Shown: one piece after another, positions 1-8,910 of the stretch
Position numbering within the stretch: position 1 is the stretch's first letter
Layout of the letters: every line of letters starts with the position of its first letter
Assembly: GCF_024170005.1 (NCBI RefSeq)
Contig: NZ_JALJXJ010000005.1
Location: 310,001-374,000, forward strand
Direction: 5' to 3'
Source: Azospirillum lipoferum
GTDB lineage: Bacteria > Pseudomonadota > Alphaproteobacteria > Azospirillales > Azospirillaceae
Length of the DNA stretch: 64,000 nucleotides
Program-made: the position numbers and the translations under genes
Notes under the pieces: model-generated
The model's database searches: none
What the model saw: only the letters and a program-made list of their open reading frames with translations
What the model was told of the DNA's origin: nothing

Positions 1-1
1 G

Positions 2-325
2 GAGCCGTTGCTGGACCTCGATCCGCGCGTCGCCTTCGCCACCATCGCCGACCGCAACGGCTATCTGCCCACCCACAACCGCAGATACAATCAGCCGCAG
101 GGACCGGACCCGGTGTGGAACGCCGCGCATTGCCGCGGACGCCGGCTGTACCGCTTCCGTGCCGGGTTGAAGGCGGCCAGCGCGCCGCGTCCGTCGATCC
201 ACACCATGCCCCGCGACATGGGCGGCGGCAAACGGGTGCTCATCACCATCCTGAACGCGCCGATCCTGGTGCGTGGGCGCCAGTGGGGCGCCTTCAGCAT
301 GGCGCTGCTGCCGGCCGCCGGGTGA
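2..325 (+). CDS. C-terminal fragment of a chemoreceptor-like (methyl-accepting) protein, 5' truncated
   Basis: Only the last 107 or so codons lie in the window. The frame is open from base 2 to the stop at 323-325. The fragment carries the block D-x-NGYLPTHN, then QPQG-DPVWN, RGRRLY, PRDMGGG and APILVRGRQWG, which I recognise from the ligand-sensing region found near the end of many Azospirillum-type methyl-accepting chemotaxis proteins. The usual version reads closer to CRNRR and YRRDMG, so this copy is somewhat diverged. The signalling domain would lie upstream of the window. It ends 116 bases before the ferulate operon and is probably unrelated to it. Confidence 0.6.
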   Translation, partial: EPLLDLDPRVAFATIADRNGYLPTHNRRYNQPQGPDPVWNAAHCRGRRLYRFRAGLKAASAPRPSIHTMPRDMGGGKRVLITILNAPILVRGRQWGAFSMALLPAAG

Positions 326-368
326 CATCGCGCCCGGTGCGCGATTCAGGCGTTGACGCGCCCATAAC

Positions 369-385
369 TGTTATATAGCATAACA
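369..385. promoter_or_regulatory. Inverted repeat upstream of the ferulate operon
   Basis: The sequence TGTTAT-ATAGC-ATAACA forms two perfect 6-bp arms around a 5-bp spacer, inside a short AT-rich stretch in otherwise GC-rich DNA. It lies 57 bases before the chosen start of the aldehyde dehydrogenase gene, the right place for a repressor site overlapping a promoter. Its sequence differs from the palindrome found next to the MarR gene, so which protein binds it is open. Confidence 0.45.
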
Positions 386-441
386 ATATGCCTGAAGGTT
401 CATCCGCTGCCGATGGCAGCGGAGCGGATTGGAGACTCCCT

Positions 442-1911
442 ATGGAAGACATGTCTGTTGCCGCGCCGACCGACCTGCTGATCGGCGGACGGGCGGTTCC
501 CGCGACCGGCGGGCGCCGGTTCGAGCGCCGCAACCCGATCACCGGCGGCGTGGCGACGGTGGCCGCCGCCGCATCGGCGGCCGATGCCGGTGCTGCGGCG
601 GAGGCGGCACTGGCTGCCTTCTCCGGCTGGTCGGAAACCGGGCCGAACACCCGCCGCGCGCTTCTGCTGAAGGCGGCCGATGCGTTGGCCGCCCGCGCTG
701 ACGATTTCGTCACGGCGATGGCGGCGGAGACCGGGGCGACGGAAGGGTGGGCGCGCTTCAACGTGATGCTGGCCTCCTCGATGATCCGTGAAGCGGCGGC
801 GCTCACCACCCAGATCGCCGGAGAGGTGATCCCGTCCGACAAGCCCGGCTGCCTCGCCATGGCAGTGCGCCAGCCCGTCGGCGTCGTCCTGGGCATCGCG
901 CCCTGGAACGCCCCGGTGATCCTCGGCGTGCGCGCCATCGCCACCGCCATCGCCTGCGGCAATGCCGTGGTGCTGAAGGCGTCGGAGCTTTGCCCGCGCA
1001 CCCATGCGCTGATCGGCCAAGCCTTTCAGGAGGCCGGCCTGCCGGACGGGGTGGTCAATGTCGTCACCAACGCGCCGGAGTATGCGGCCGAGGTGGTCAA
1101 CGCCCTGATCGATCATCCCGCCGTCACCCGCATCAACTTCACCGGATCGACCCGCGTCGGCCGGCTGATCGCCCAGCGGGCGGCGGCACAACTGAAACCG
1201 GTGCTGCTGGAGCTGGGCGGTAAGGCGCCGCTGCTGGTGCTGGACGACGCCGACCTGGACGAGGCGGTGAAGGCCGCCGCCTTCGGCGCCTTCTTCAACC
1301 AGGGCCAGATCTGCATGTCGACCGAGCGGATCGTGCTGGACGCCAAGGTGGCCGACGCCTTTCTGACGAAGTTCGTCGCCAAGGCCGCCACGCTGGTCGC
1401 CGGCGACCCGCGCGACGGGCGCACGCCGCTGGGCTCGGTGGTCGACCTCGGCGCCGCCCGGCATGTGCAGGCGCTGATCGACGATGCCGTGGCCAAGGGG
1501 GCGGTGCTCCACCGCAACGGTGCGCCCGACGGCACGCTGCTGCCGGCGGCGATCCTCGACCATGTCACGCCGGAGATGCGGATCTACGCCGAGGAATCCT
1601 TCGGCCCGGTCGTCACCATCGTCCGCGTCGAGGGCGAAGAACAGGCGGTCGCCGTCGCCAACGACACCGAATACGGCCTGTCGGCCGCCGTCTTCACCCG
1701 CGACACGGCGCGCGGCCTGCGCGTCGCCCGGCGCATCCGCTCCGGCATCTGCCATGTCAACGGCCCGACCGTGCATGACGAGGCGCAGATGCCCTTCGGC
1801 GGCGTCAAGGCGAGCGGCCATGGCCGGTTCGGCGGCAAGGCCGGCATCGACGCCTTCACCGAACTGCGCTGGATCACCGTCGAGACCCAGCCCGGCCATT
1901 TCCCGATCTGA
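442..1911 (+). CDS. vdh: Aldehyde dehydrogenase, probably vanillin dehydrogenase
   Basis: A 489-residue NAD(P)-dependent aldehyde dehydrogenase, expected to oxidise vanillin (or 4-hydroxybenzaldehyde) to the acid. The cofactor-binding stretch GIAPWNAPVILGVRA, the glutamate motif LELGGKAP and the catalytic cysteine in NQGQICMS are all present, and the length fits the family. I chose the ATG at 442 because GGAG lies 7 bases upstream; the longer frame from 388 would begin inside the inverted repeat at 369-385. It is first in an operon with a hydroxycinnamoyl-CoA hydratase-lyase and an acyl-CoA synthetase, which supports vanillin as substrate over the related salicylaldehyde or benzaldehyde dehydrogenases. 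Confidence 0.8.
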   Translation: MEDMSVAAPTDLLIGGRAVPATGGRRFERRNPITGGVATVAAAASAADAGAAAEAALAAFSGWSETGPNTRRALLLKAADALAARADDFVTAMAAETGATEGWARFNVMLASSMIREAAALTTQIAGEVIPSDKPGCLAMAVRQPVGVVLGIAPWNAPVILGVRAIATAIACGNAVVLKASELCPRTHALIGQAFQEAGLPDGVVNVVTNAPEYAAEVVNALIDHPAVTRINFTGSTRVGRLIAQRAAAQLKPVLLELGGKAPLLVLDDADLDEAVKAAAFGAFFNQGQICMSTERIVLDAKVADAFLTKFVAKAATLVAGDPRDGRTPLGSVVDLGAARHVQALIDDAVAKGAVLHRNGAPDGTLLPAAILDHVTPEMRIYAEESFGPVVTIVRVEGEEQAVAVANDTEYGLSAAVFTRDTARGLRVARRIRSGICHVNGPTVHDEAQMPFGGVKASGHGRFGGKAGIDAFTELRWITVETQPGHFPI

Positions 1912-1984
1912 CGCCCGACTGACGCCCGACTAACGCCCTTGGGGCGTCCCGACGCACTTCAAAGAATCCCAAAGGAAGCCAAAG

Positions 1985-2863
1985 ATGACGACGCAGCCGC
2001 AGACCACCGCCACTCCGGACACCGCCCCACAGAGCACCGCCCCGCAGAGCACCGCCGACGTGGTCTCCATCGAGTTCGACAACGGCGTCGCCTGGGTCAC
2101 GCTGAACCGGCCGGACAAGCGCAACGCGATGAACCCGACGCTGAACGCCCGCATGCTCGAAGTGCTGGACGAACTGGAGGTGGATGACCGCTGTCAGGTG
2201 CTGGTGCTGACCGGGGCCGGCGATTCCTTCTCCGCCGGCATGGACCTGAAGGAATATTTCCGCGAGACCGAGGCGAAGGGCCACATGGCGACCCGCCGCG
2301 CCCAGCGCGATTCCTACGGCTGGTGGCGCCGCCTGCGCTGGTTCGAGAAGCCGTCGATCGCCATGGTCAACGGCTGGTGCTTCGGCGGCGCCTTCTCTCC
2401 GCTGTTCGCCTGCGATCTGGCGGTGGCCGCCGACGAGGCGCAGTTCGGCCTGTCGGAGATCAACTGGGGCATCATCCCCGGCGGCAACGTCACCAAGGTG
2501 GTGGCCGACCTGATGAGCCAGCGCGAGGCCATGTACTACATTCTGACCGGCGAGACCTTCGACGGCCGCAAGGCGGCGGAGATGAAGCTGGTCAACTTCT
2601 CCGTCCCGCGGGCGGAGCTGCGCGCCAGGGTCCGCGCCATTGCCGACAACCTGCTGGAAAAGAACCCGCACACCCTGAAGGCGGCCAAGGACGCCTTCAA
2701 GCGCGTGGTTGAAATGCCGTTCGACGCCGCGGAGGATTATCTGGTGGTCCGCCAGGAATCGCTGAACTTCCTCGACAAGTCGGAGGGGCGCAAGCAGGGC
2801 ATCAAGCAGTTCATCGACGACAAGACCTATCGTCCGGGGCTCGGCGCCTACAAGCGCGGCTGA
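1985..2863 (+). CDS. ech: p-Hydroxycinnamoyl-CoA hydratase/lyase (feruloyl-CoA to vanillin)
   Basis: A 292-residue member of the enoyl-CoA hydratase/isomerase (crotonase) superfamily. It should hydrate feruloyl- or coumaroyl-CoA and then cleave it retro-aldol fashion to the aromatic aldehyde and acetyl-CoA. The oxyanion-hole segments are AGMDLKEYF and NGWCFGGAF, and the block FGLSEINWGIIPGGNVTK is characteristic of the hydroxycinnamoyl-CoA lyase branch. The first 18 residues or so are a Thr/Pro/Gln-rich extension with a short internal duplication. AAGGAAG precedes the ATG. It lies 73 bases after the aldehyde dehydrogenase and 103 before the synthetase, the expected catabolic order. Confidence 0.88.
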   Translation: MTTQPQTTATPDTAPQSTAPQSTADVVSIEFDNGVAWVTLNRPDKRNAMNPTLNARMLEVLDELEVDDRCQVLVLTGAGDSFSAGMDLKEYFRETEAKGHMATRRAQRDSYGWWRRLRWFEKPSIAMVNGWCFGGAFSPLFACDLAVAADEAQFGLSEINWGIIPGGNVTKVVADLMSQREAMYYILTGETFDGRKAAEMKLVNFSVPRAELRARVRAIADNLLEKNPHTLKAAKDAFKRVVEMPFDAAEDYLVVRQESLNFLDKSEGRKQGIKQFIDDKTYRPGLGAYKRG

Positions 2864-2966
2864 AATCCGCGGCTGAAATCCGACGGGTCAATGATCGGCC
2901 GCGCCGGCGACAGAACGCCGGATCAAACGGGAAAGGGCCGGCGCGGCCGGAAATGGGAGGGTGGGA

Positions 2967-4577
2967 ATGTCTGTGACCGAACCCGGAGAGTCCGGGGAGG
3001 GTGGGAGCGCTGCCGGCTTGCGCTGGGCCGGCCTGCGCTGGGAAGCGCCCGATCCCGTGGCCTATCAGGCCGCGGTTCAGCCGGGTGCCCCGGCCTGCGT
3101 CGACCTCGCCACCGGCGAGCGGCTGACCTACGAGGCGCTGCATCGGCGGATCGACCGTTGTGCGGCGTGGCTGATCCGGTGTCTGGATGTGCAGCCGGGC
3201 CAGGGCGCCGGCGGCCGGCGGGTCGCCTGGCTTGGCCGCAACGGCATCGACCAGCTGACCATGGCCTTCGCCTGCGTTCGTGCCGGAGCCGTGTTCGTGC
3301 CGCTGAACTGGCGGCTGACGGTGCCGGAACTGGCGGGGCTGGCCGCCGACGCGACGCCGTCGCTGCTGATCCATGGCGACGGGTTCGCCGCCACGGCGCA
3401 GGGCGTCGTCGAGACCGTGCGGGCAACGGTGCCGGGGCTGCGTCTGGTGGATGCTGAATCGGTACGCAGCGCTCAGGAGGGAGGGGAGCCGGTCACCGGG
3501 CTGCCGCCGCGCGATGCCGGGGCGCCGTCGATCATCATCTACACCTCCGGCACCTCCGGCCAGCCGAAGGGCGCCATCCACACCGAGCAGACCGCCTTCT
3601 TCACCGCGACCAACTTCGCCCTGCTGAACCGGGTCGACCATCGCAGCGTCTTCCTGTGCGACATGCCGCTGTTCCATGTGATCGGCATCGTCACGATCTG
3701 CCGCACCACGCTTCTCCAGGGTGGCACGCTGCTGCTGTCGCCCGGCTTCGACCCGGTGCTGACGCTGGAGCGGATGTCCGATCCGGCGCTGGGGGTGACG
3801 CATTACATGTGCGTTCCGCAGATGGCGCAGACCCTGCGCCAGCAGCCGGGCTACGACCCGGCCAAGCTGTCGCGGCTGGTCTTCTTCGGCACCGGTGGGG
3901 CCCCCAACCCGCCGGCGCTGGTGCGGCGCTTCGTCGAGGACGGGGTGCCGATGGCCGACGGTTATGGCAGCAGCGAGGGCGGCACCGTGCTGGGCATGCC
4001 GGTGGGCGACCTGCCGCGCATCGCGGCGAAGGCGGGATCCGCCGGTCTGCCGCCGGCGTCGGTCCGGCTGCGGCTGGTCGACGATGCCGGCGACGATGTC
4101 GCCGACGGCGAGGTCGGCGAGATCCTGGTGCGTGGCCCGAACGTCTCGCCCGGCTACTGGAACCGTCCCGCCGACGCGGATGCGGAGGGCTGGTTCCGCA
4201 CCGGCGACACGGCGCGCCGGGATGGCGACGGCTTCTACTATATCGTCGACCGCAAGAAGGACATGTTCATTTCCGGCGGCGAGAACGTCTATCCGGCCGA
4301 GGTCGAGGCGGTGCTGCTGGAACTGGATACGGTGGCGGAAGCCTGTGTGATCGGGATCGCCGATCCGCAATGGGGCGAGGTCGGCTGCGCCTTCGTCGTG
4401 CCGCGCGCCGGCTGTCCGGTGACCGAGCAGGAGGTGATCGACCATTGCCGCAGCCGTCTCGCCCGCTTCAAGACACCGAAGCGCATCGTCATCGCCGATG
4501 AATTGCCGCGCACCGCGTCGGGCAAGCTGCGCAAGAACCTGCTGCGCGAACAGTACCGGAGCGAGACGGCGCTCTGA
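2967..4577 (+). CDS. fcs: Feruloyl-/4-coumaroyl-CoA synthetase (AMP-forming ligase)
   Basis: A 536-residue AMP-binding adenylate-forming ligase that would activate ferulate or coumarate with ATP and CoA. The P-loop-like motif YTSGTSGQPKGA, the adenine-binding region DGYGSSEGG, the hinge-region motif GWFRTGDTARRD and the C-terminal catalytic lysine segment LPRTASGKLRKN are present, so the enzyme looks complete. GGGAGG lies just before the ATG at 2967, which I prefer to the in-frame GTG six bases upstream. The substrate is assigned from the neighbouring hydratase-lyase and aldehyde dehydrogenase; by sequence alone this is a general acyl-CoA synthetase, shorter than some Pseudomonas feruloyl-CoA synthetases. 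Confidence 0.78.
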   Translation: MSVTEPGESGEGGSAAGLRWAGLRWEAPDPVAYQAAVQPGAPACVDLATGERLTYEALHRRIDRCAAWLIRCLDVQPGQGAGGRRVAWLGRNGIDQLTMAFACVRAGAVFVPLNWRLTVPELAGLAADATPSLLIHGDGFAATAQGVVETVRATVPGLRLVDAESVRSAQEGGEPVTGLPPRDAGAPSIIIYTSGTSGQPKGAIHTEQTAFFTATNFALLNRVDHRSVFLCDMPLFHVIGIVTICRTTLLQGGTLLLSPGFDPVLTLERMSDPALGVTHYMCVPQMAQTLRQQPGYDPAKLSRLVFFGTGGAPNPPALVRRFVEDGVPMADGYGSSEGGTVLGMPVGDLPRIAAKAGSAGLPPASVRLRLVDDAGDDVADGEVGEILVRGPNVSPGYWNRPADADAEGWFRTGDTARRDGDGFYYIVDRKKDMFISGGENVYPAEVEAVLLELDTVAEACVIGIADPQWGEVGCAFVVPRAGCPVTEQEVIDHCRSRLARFKTPKRIVIADELPRTASGKLRKNLLREQYRSETAL

Positions 4578-4664
4578 CCTCCGGGCCGCTGGAAGCAGTT
4601 CCGGAGACACTTCCGGCAGCGGCAGAAGCGAAACCGACGATCGCGATGGAAGGGAGAGGACACC

Positions 4665-6029
4665 ATGCCCCCGGAACGCAGCATCGACGTCCAAGGCTTT
4701 TTGAACGCGCATCCGTTCTCCCGCCGGCAGATCGGCATCGTCCTTCTGTGCCTGTGCACCGTCCTGCTGGACGGCTACGACACGGCGGCCATTGCCTACA
4801 TCGCACCCTCTCTGCTGACGGAGTGGGGGTTGCAGCGCCCCGACCTCGCCCCGGTGCTGAGTGCGGCCCTGTTCGGTCTGGTGCTGGGCTCGCTCACCGC
4901 CGGTCCCCTGAGCGACCGGGGCGGCCGGCGTCCGGTGCTGATCGTCGCGGTCCTTGTCATGGGGGCGGCCTGTCTGGCCTCCGCCTTCGCCGGCGATCTG
5001 GCCACGCTGATCGCGTGGCGCTTCGTCACCGGCATCGCCCTGGGGGCGGCCATGCCCACCGCCCTGACGCTGGTCAGCGAATATTGCCCGGCGCGGTCGC
5101 GGGCTTTCACGACCAATCTGGTCTTCTGCGGCTTTCCCGTGGGGGCGGCGCTGGGCGGCGTTCTGGCCGCCTGGATCATCCCGGCCTTCGGCTGGCGCAG
5201 CGTGCTGCTGGCCGGCGGTGCGGCACCGCTGCTGCTGGCGCTGTTCCTGCTGCTGTGGCTGCCGGAATCGGCACGCTTCGCCGTCGCCCGCGCCAGACCG
5301 GTGGAGCAGATCCGCAAGCTGCTGGCGCCGATCTCCGCCGCCGCGGCCGACGCCACCCGCTTCGTGGTGACCGAAACGGCGACGGCGGCCGGCGACCGCC
5401 GTGGCGCCATCCGGCTGATGCTGTCGCGCGGCTTCGTCGTCGGCACGCTGATGCTGTGGATCGCCTATTTCATGGGGCTGACGATCTTCTACGCCATGGT
5501 CAACTGGATGCCGGTGCTGTTCCGCGATGCCGGGCTGGCCCCGGCGACCGCGGCGCTGGTCGCCGCCCTGTTCCCGCTGGGCGGCATCGGATCGCTGTTC
5601 TCGGGCGTGCTGATGGACCGGTTCGACGGCAACCGCATCGTCGCCGTCTTCTTCGCGCTGACCGGACTGGCCTTCATCGTGATCGGGCAGATCGCCGGGC
5701 AGGTCGGGATGCTGATGGTCGCGGTGCTGGTGACGGGGGCGTTGATGAACACCGCGCAATCGTCGCTTGGGGCACTGGCCGCCGCCTATTACCCGACGCA
5801 GGCGCGCGCCACCGGCATCGCCTGGATGATGGGGCTGGGCCGGTTCGGCGGCATCGCCGGCTCCTTCCTGGTCGCCGGGCTGGCCGGATGGCAGCTGAGC
5901 TTCTCCGGCATCCTCACGGCACTGGCCGTGCCCGCCTTTCTGGCGGCGGCGGCGCTGTGGCTGAAGCAGGCCGCCGGCGTGCCGCAAAGCTCGAAAGCTC
6001 TCAAGGCGGCAACGGCACCGGGTTCTTGA
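4665..6029 (+). CDS. MFS aromatic acid:H+ symporter (PcaK/AAHS type)
   Basis: A 454-residue major facilitator with about 12 hydrophobic segments. The first helix holds LLDGYDTAAIAYIAPSL, matching the DGYD motif that marks aromatic acid/H+ symporters, and the loop after helix 2 has GPLSDRGGRRPVL, the general MFS motif. A strong ribosome site (AGGGAGAGGA) precedes the ATG. It is the fourth gene of the hydroxycinnamate operon and most likely imports ferulate, coumarate or a related benzoate across the inner membrane. It converges with the MarR gene, their stops only 10 bases apart. Confidence 0.8.
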   Translation: MPPERSIDVQGFLNAHPFSRRQIGIVLLCLCTVLLDGYDTAAIAYIAPSLLTEWGLQRPDLAPVLSAALFGLVLGSLTAGPLSDRGGRRPVLIVAVLVMGAACLASAFAGDLATLIAWRFVTGIALGAAMPTALTLVSEYCPARSRAFTTNLVFCGFPVGAALGGVLAAWIIPAFGWRSVLLAGGAAPLLLALFLLLWLPESARFAVARARPVEQIRKLLAPISAAAADATRFVVTETATAAGDRRGAIRLMLSRGFVVGTLMLWIAYFMGLTIFYAMVNWMPVLFRDAGLAPATAALVAALFPLGGIGSLFSGVLMDRFDGNRIVAVFFALTGLAFIVIGQIAGQVGMLMVAVLVTGALMNTAQSSLGALAAAYYPTQARATGIAWMMGLGRFGGIAGSFLVAGLAGWQLSFSGILTALAVPAFLAAAALWLKQAAGVPQSSKALKAATAPGS

Positions 6030-6039
6030 AGCCGCCCTC

Positions 6040-6648
6040 TCACCCGCTCTTGCGCTTTCCCCGTCCCTTGGCAGGGGCGGCATCGGCCTCGTCCGCGTCG
6101 TCGGGCGAGGCCGATGCGTTTCCGGCGGCGATCATCCGGCCGAGCAGGCTCAGCAGTTGTTCGCGCCCGTCGGTGCCGATCTGCTCGCAGATGCGCCGTT
6201 CATGGTCGGCCCACAGCCGGTGCAGTTCGGTCAGCAGGGTGGAGCCCTTGGCGGTCAGATGGAGGGCGTGGGAGCGACGGTCGCCGGCCGCCAGCTTGCG
6301 CGCCACCAGCCCACGCTCCTCCAGCGAATCGAGCAGCGGCACGAAGTTGGTGCGCTTGATGTTCAGCGCCGCGCTGACCTGCGACTGTTTCAGGCCGGGA
6401 TTGCGGCCGATGATGACCAGCACCGAGAATTGCGCCGGCCGCAGATCGGCGGCGGCAAAGGTCTCGATGAAATCGGCGAACACCGCCATCTGCGCCCGCT
6501 TCAGCAGAAAGCCCACGGATTCGCCCAGGATCCCCAGATCGACGGCGCCCTTGTCCTCGGTCGCTGCGTCCGTTTTGGATTGGTCCGTTTTGGGGTGCTG
6601 GCTGTCCTCGCCCCGCTTGCGAGAGGATTTCCGGACGGCTTCGGCCAT
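6040..6648 (-). CDS. MarR family transcriptional regulator of the hydroxycinnamate operon
   Basis: A 202-residue winged-helix regulator. The MarR core runs from about residue 40 to 165: FSVLVIIGRNPGLKQSQVSAALNIKRTNFVPLLDSLEERGLVARK is the recognition region, followed by the wing GDRRSHALHLTAKG. Both termini are charged, low-complexity tails (Lys/Arg/Asp). By analogy with characterised MarR repressors of ferulate and coumarate genes it should release DNA on binding a hydroxycinnamoyl-CoA; that is inference from context. I start it at the ATG at 6648 because homology begins after it; the frame stays open to 6810, so a longer form cannot be excluded. Confidence 0.75.
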   Translation of the reverse strand: MAEAVRKSSRKRGEDSQHPKTDQSKTDAATEDKGAVDLGILGESVGFLLKRAQMAVFADFIETFAAADLRPAQFSVLVIIGRNPGLKQSQVSAALNIKRTNFVPLLDSLEERGLVARKLAAGDRRSHALHLTAKGSTLLTELHRLWADHERRICEQIGTDGREQLLSLLGRMIAAGNASASPDDADEADAAPAKGRGKRKSG

Positions 6649-6796
6649 AGGATCTGTACCCGTGTCGAGTGTGTGACGATGGGCGCATGGCCCGGCGAGT
6701 GGAGCGGAGAGTAGCAGGCGGACCGGCTTTGCAGAATCGCATCCTGCGGAGAATGCCACGCAGCGGGGCCGATGACGGACCACAGGAGAAATTGTA

Positions 6797-6814
6797 ATAA
6801 TCGATATCAATTAT
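6797..6814. promoter_or_regulatory. Candidate MarR operator (18-bp imperfect palindrome)
   Basis: ATAATCGAT-ATCAATTAT is an 18-bp palindrome centred on 6805/6806 with one mismatched pair (C:A at 6802/6809). It lies in the AT-rich region about 150 bases upstream of the MarR start. Length, symmetry and AT-rich composition fit sites bound by MarR dimers. It would most simply serve autoregulation; it lies far from the operon promoter at the other end of the gene set. Confidence 0.5.
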
Positions 6815-6861
6815 AAATGATACGGCATCGGCGCCGCGCGACAGAACTGACACGCCGGGTG

Positions 6862-6905
6862 CGGCAAAAAGCCCGCCTCCGGACCGGAGCGCGGGCTTTT
6901 TGCCG
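6862..6905. terminator. Strong intrinsic terminator after the porin gene
   Basis: A perfect 15-bp stem, 6862-6876 with 6891-6905 (CGGCAAAAAGCCCGC and its complement), encloses a smaller 5-bp stem (6877-6881 with 6885-6889). The A and T runs are built into the stem, so it can act in both directions. It lies 33 bases after the porin stop on the - strand and marks the end of the long leftward transcription unit. Confidence 0.85.
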
Positions 6906-6937
6906 TGCGTCTTTCTCGATTGGGCGGCTGACCGCCT

Positions 6938-8134
6938 TTAGAACGCCAGACGGGTGTCCAGCATCAGGATGTGCGCCCGGTCGGTCAGGTCGCCGCCGCC
7001 TGCCGCACCGCCCGACAGGGTCGAGCGGACATAGTCATATTCCAGCCCGGTGGTCAGGCCGGGGGCCACCGTCCAGGTGACACCGCCCTGCCAGATGTCG
7101 GCCTTGGCCGGCGTCGTCATGGTCGCCATGTCGTTGCCCAATGCGCGCATGTAGTTGGCGGCGAACAGCAGCGGGCCGCTGAGATACTGGGCACCGACGA
7201 TCAGGTTCTGCTGGTCGCGCGACTGCGCGATGCCCTTGGCATAGCCGCTGTCGCCGCTGTACGCGTAGCTGACGCCGATTTTCGCCGGGCCGTAGCCGAC
7301 ATTGGCGCCGACATGGATGGAGTTCAGATCCTCGAAGGACTGGCTGGCGATGCCGTCGCTCTGCCGCACCGCCTTGCCGGTCTGGTAGAAGGCGCTGGCC
7401 TCCACCGTCACGTCGCCGAAGGCGTTCTGGAACGCAGCACCCGCTTCGACCACGTCGCGGAAGCCGAGCGCGTCGCCCAGGGCATCGACCTTGCGGCGGT
7501 TGACCGAGCTGTTGGAATCGCCGGTGCGCGGGGTGTAGGACACCGCCGCCTGCAAGCCGCCGAAGCTGGGGCTGATATAGATGAACTTGGTCCCGGTGTC
7601 GTAGGACACCAGCGTGCGCAGGCTGGTCGCCGCCAGCGGCAGGGCGGCGTAGGTGGAGGAGCCGTGGAGGAACAGGATGCCGTTGCTGTCCGGGCTGCCG
7701 GCGATGCCCTCGGTGTTGGGGCCGATGATGCCGTATTCGTCCGACAGCCCATTGACCACGCCGGCCTGCACCGTGCCGAAGGCGCCGTTGGCGTAGAGAT
7801 AGGCGCGGTCATTCTCCACCGTCCGGCTCGACACCGACGGGTCGCCGTTGCCGGACACCAGACGCAGCCGGGCGCCGTAGGTCAGCCCGTTGTCGGTGGT
7901 GGCGGACGGGGTGACGGTCAGGCGCAGGCGGTTGGAGAATTCGGTCGAACGCAGGCCGCTGTCCTGCTTCTGGCTGATATAGGCGCCCTGGAAATAGGCG
8001 TCGCCGCCGATGGTCAGGCTGAATTCGGCCTCGGCAAGGGCCGGTGCGGCGTGAAGGGCGACGGCGGCGGTGCCGGCCAGGGCTGCGGTGCGAAGGAGGG
8101 AGAGCGAGGGCATCGGGCGCATGGGGATGGTCAT
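6938..8134 (-). CDS. Outer-membrane porin (Gram-negative porin family)
   Basis: A 398-residue outer-membrane beta-barrel protein. Residues 1 to about 35 are a signal peptide (Arg-poor start, Leu/Ala core, APALAEA cleavage region). The mature part begins EFSLTIGGDAYFQGAY, continues with alternating aromatic strands and the constriction-type segment GTVQAGVVNGLSDEYG, and ends in phenylalanine (DTRLAF), the usual barrel-assembly signal. Three ATGs are possible (8134, 8122, 8113); none has a strong ribosome site. It starts 29 bases after an acyltransferase-like gene and may be cotranscribed with it, which would make it the last gene of the central block. Confidence 0.82.
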   Translation of the reverse strand: MTIPMRPMPSLSLLRTAALAGTAAVALHAAPALAEAEFSLTIGGDAYFQGAYISQKQDSGLRSTEFSNRLRLTVTPSATTDNGLTYGARLRLVSGNGDPSVSSRTVENDRAYLYANGAFGTVQAGVVNGLSDEYGIIGPNTEGIAGSPDSNGILFLHGSSTYAALPLAATSLRTLVSYDTGTKFIYISPSFGGLQAAVSYTPRTGDSNSSVNRRKVDALGDALGFRDVVEAGAAFQNAFGDVTVEASAFYQTGKAVRQSDGIASQSFEDLNSIHVGANVGYGPAKIGVSYAYSGDSGYAKGIAQSRDQQNLIVGAQYLSGPLLFAANYMRALGNDMATMTTPAKADIWQGGVTWTVAPGLTTGLEYDYVRSTLSGGAAGGGDLTDRAHILMLDTRLAF

Positions 8135-8163
8135 TCCAGGAATGGGCGGCGTGGGATGGGGCG

Positions 8164-8910
8164 TCAGGCGGGCGGGGTGGCAGGGAACCAGCGGCGGCCG
8201 AAGGCGGTGAGGTTGTCGTTGGTCAGGCGGGCGAGGCAGAGGATCTCGACGCTGTCGGCCCAGCGCGGGTTGAGGCGGCGGAACTGGGCGACCGCCGGAC
8301 TGTCGAGCTTGGCCTCGCTGATGGCGCGGGCTTCCTCCGTCAGGCCGTAGCCCTGCCATTTCCAGTCCACGGTGCCGCTGTCGGCGTCGTAATACTGGGC
8401 GAAACATTCGCGGCCGATATGGTCGCGCAACGCCCGGTCCAGCCCGTCGAGCGTCTGGTCGGCATTGGGCGTATGGCGGATGAACAGCATCGGCATGTAG
8501 CGGTAGGAGCGGTAGCCGACGGCGCTGTAGCTCCAGTACCACAGCCGTCCCGACCGGTCGGCGCGTGCCCGGTCGACCATCTCCGAGACCATCGCCCGCA
8601 CCAGCCCGTTCGATCCCCAGAAGCGGCGCTCCAGGATGCAGTGGGCGGTGTGGAAGGCGCCGACCGGCGTGCCGTCGATGTCGGTCTCCTGGCGATAGAC
8701 GGTGGCGAAGCCGACCAGTTCGCCGGTCTCCGGATCCTCCTGAAGGACGCAGTGGTCGAGGTCGCCCAGTTCCTCGTTGAAATAATCCTCGCCGTACCCT
8801 TCGAACCAGACGCTGAGCAGGGCGAACATCACCGCCCGCCGCTCCGCCGTCAGGGCGGCGGGTTCGACGATGCTGGTCCGCAGGGGGGTATGGGACGCGC
8901 GCGGCGTCAT
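8164..8910 (-). CDS. Acyltransferase-like (GNAT-fold-like) protein of unknown substrate
   Basis: A 248-residue soluble protein without signal peptide. The segment VGFATVYRQETDIDGTPVGAFHTAHCILERRFWGSNGLVRAMV reads like the central strands and acetyl-CoA loop of a GNAT-type acyltransferase, but the loop is not canonical and I do not recognise the subfamily. GGAGGG lies 5 bases before the ATG. Its start overlaps the SET-domain gene stop by 4 bases, so the two are translationally coupled. The aromatic stretch WYWSYSAVGYRSYRYMPML at about residues 125-143 is distinctive. Function unknown; a role in modifying a product of this cluster is only a guess. Confidence 0.5.
   Translation of the reverse strand: MTPRASHTPLRTSIVEPAALTAERRAVMFALLSVWFEGYGEDYFNEELGDLDHCVLQEDPETGELVGFATVYRQETDIDGTPVGAFHTAHCILERRFWGSNGLVRAMVSEMVDRARADRSGRLWYWSYSAVGYRSYRYMPMLFIRHTPNADQTLDGLDRALRDHIGRECFAQYYDADSGTVDWKWQGYGLTEEARAISEAKLDSPAVAQFRRLNPRWADSVEILCLARLTNDNLTAFGRRWFPATPPA

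Noticed and set aside
2811..6083. A 1,090-codon open frame on the - strand opposite the synthetase and transporter genes
   Set aside because: It is antisense to well-supported genes, has the Arg/Gly/Gln-rich composition of GC-rich shadow frames and shows no domain.
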